Assembly: GCA_029978815.1 (NCBI GenBank)
Contig: JAPOIQ010000074.1
Location: 1-6,302, forward strand
Direction of reading: 5' to 3'
Length of the DNA stretch: 6,302 bases
Origin: a bacterium
GTDB taxonomy: Bacteria > Actinomycetota > Acidimicrobiia > Acidimicrobiales > Ilumatobacteraceae
The notes beneath the pieces were generated by a model. The model searched no databases. It saw only the letters and a program-made list of their open reading frames with translations, and had not been told where the DNA came from. The translations under genes and the position numbers were made by a program. How positions within the stretch are numbered: position 1 is the stretch's first letter; each line of letters opens with the position of its first letter. Positions 6,003 through 6,302 of this stretch are shown piece by piece.

Positions 6003-6302
6003 TCACAGCACGCCCTTTGTCGACGGCACAGATCCCCCCTCGACACGGACAGCGTCACGAAGTGAGCGGGCCAGCCCCTTGAACGTCGCTTCGATGATGT
6101 GATGAGCGTTACGACCGCGTATCAACTCAACATGCAAGGTCATTGAAGCTGCTGTTGCAAAAGAACTAATGCTGTGCTCGGCGAGTTGCGGATCAAATGG
6201 CGGATTTCCCAAAGGAAGTACTTCTGGAATCTCAACATTCCAATGAACGAATGGACGTCCTGAAAGATCAAGAGCGATGTCAACAAGTGCCTCATCAAGT
6301 GG
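6003..6302 (-). CDS. hisB: HisB, imidazoleglycerol-phosphate dehydratase (C-terminal part)
   Basis: This enzyme dehydrates imidazole glycerol phosphate (IGP) to imidazole acetol phosphate, the sixth step of histidine synthesis, using manganese ions. The window holds the last 99 codons; the gene runs off the right edge, so the start and first half are not visible. The fragment is in frame to the edge. It opens with PLDEALVDIALDLSGRPF and contains the second metal-binding histidine pair in GRNAHHIIEATFKGLARSLR (about residues 63-82 of the fragment). It ends with the conserved SVPSTKGVL and a TGA at 6003-6005. The family is usually about 195-200 residues, so roughly half is present. A TTG at 6212 could be taken as a start, but clear HisB sequence continues upstream of it. 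Whether it is fused to a HisB phosphatase domain cannot be seen; in actinobacteria it normally is not. Confidence 0.95.
   Translation of the reverse strand, partial: PLDEALVDIALDLSGRPFVHWNVEIPEVLPLGNPPFDPQLAEHSISSFATAASMTLHVELIRGRNAHHIIEATFKGLARSLRDAVRVEGGSVPSTKGVL

Noticed and set aside
5432..6082. 216-codon plus-strand frame across hisH and the hisB end
   Set aside because: Antisense to hisH and hisB, both intact and conserved; no family features in the translation.

Overview
The window is a compact, conventional chromosomal stretch. It most likely comes from an actinobacterium (Actinomycetota). The evidence is a mycothiol ligase (MshC), a coenzyme F420:NADPH oxidoreductase, an InhA-like FabI and an actinobacterial-looking his gene order. 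Mycothiol plus F420 is close to diagnostic for the phylum. Base composition looks only moderately GC-rich by eye (not counted), which would suit a lineage such as Acidimicrobiia better than a high-GC Streptomyces; that placement is inference. I see no mobile elements, RNA genes, CRISPR arrays, riboswitches or broken genes.

Layout. Positions 1-121 appear to hold the 3' end of an unidentified rightward gene that converges on mshC. Positions 118-1929 are a leftward two-gene unit, npdG then mshC, with 9 bases between them. Positions 1930-2047 are a divergent intergenic region that must hold the promoters of npdG (leftward) and fabI (rightward). fabI occupies 2048-2815 as a single rightward gene. 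A 43-base convergent gap with a weak hairpin separates it from a leftward cluster that fills the rest of the window. In transcription order that cluster is hisB (5' part cut off by the window edge), hisH, hisA, hisF, then an aldo/keto reductase gene.

How the genes work together. HisB, HisH, HisA and HisF are central histidine-biosynthesis enzymes. HisA isomerises ProFAR to PRFAR. The HisH/HisF synthase converts PRFAR to imidazole glycerol phosphate (IGP) plus AICAR. HisB dehydrates IGP. The hisH/hisA and hisA/hisF junctions are 4-base start/stop overlaps with good Shine-Dalgarno sequences, which suggests translational coupling. NpdG exchanges hydride between NADPH and F420, while MshC ligates cysteine in mycothiol synthesis, so two redox-cofactor systems share one unit. 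FabI performs the last reduction of fatty-acid elongation.

I did not find an undescribed system. The points worth a second look are residue-level: an Arg replacing the loop Trp in HisA, an Ala at the InhA Ser94 position in FabI, and a cysteinyl-tRNA-synthetase-like zinc site in MshC. A possible leaderless promoter at fabI and the aldo/keto reductase attached to the his cluster are also noted.
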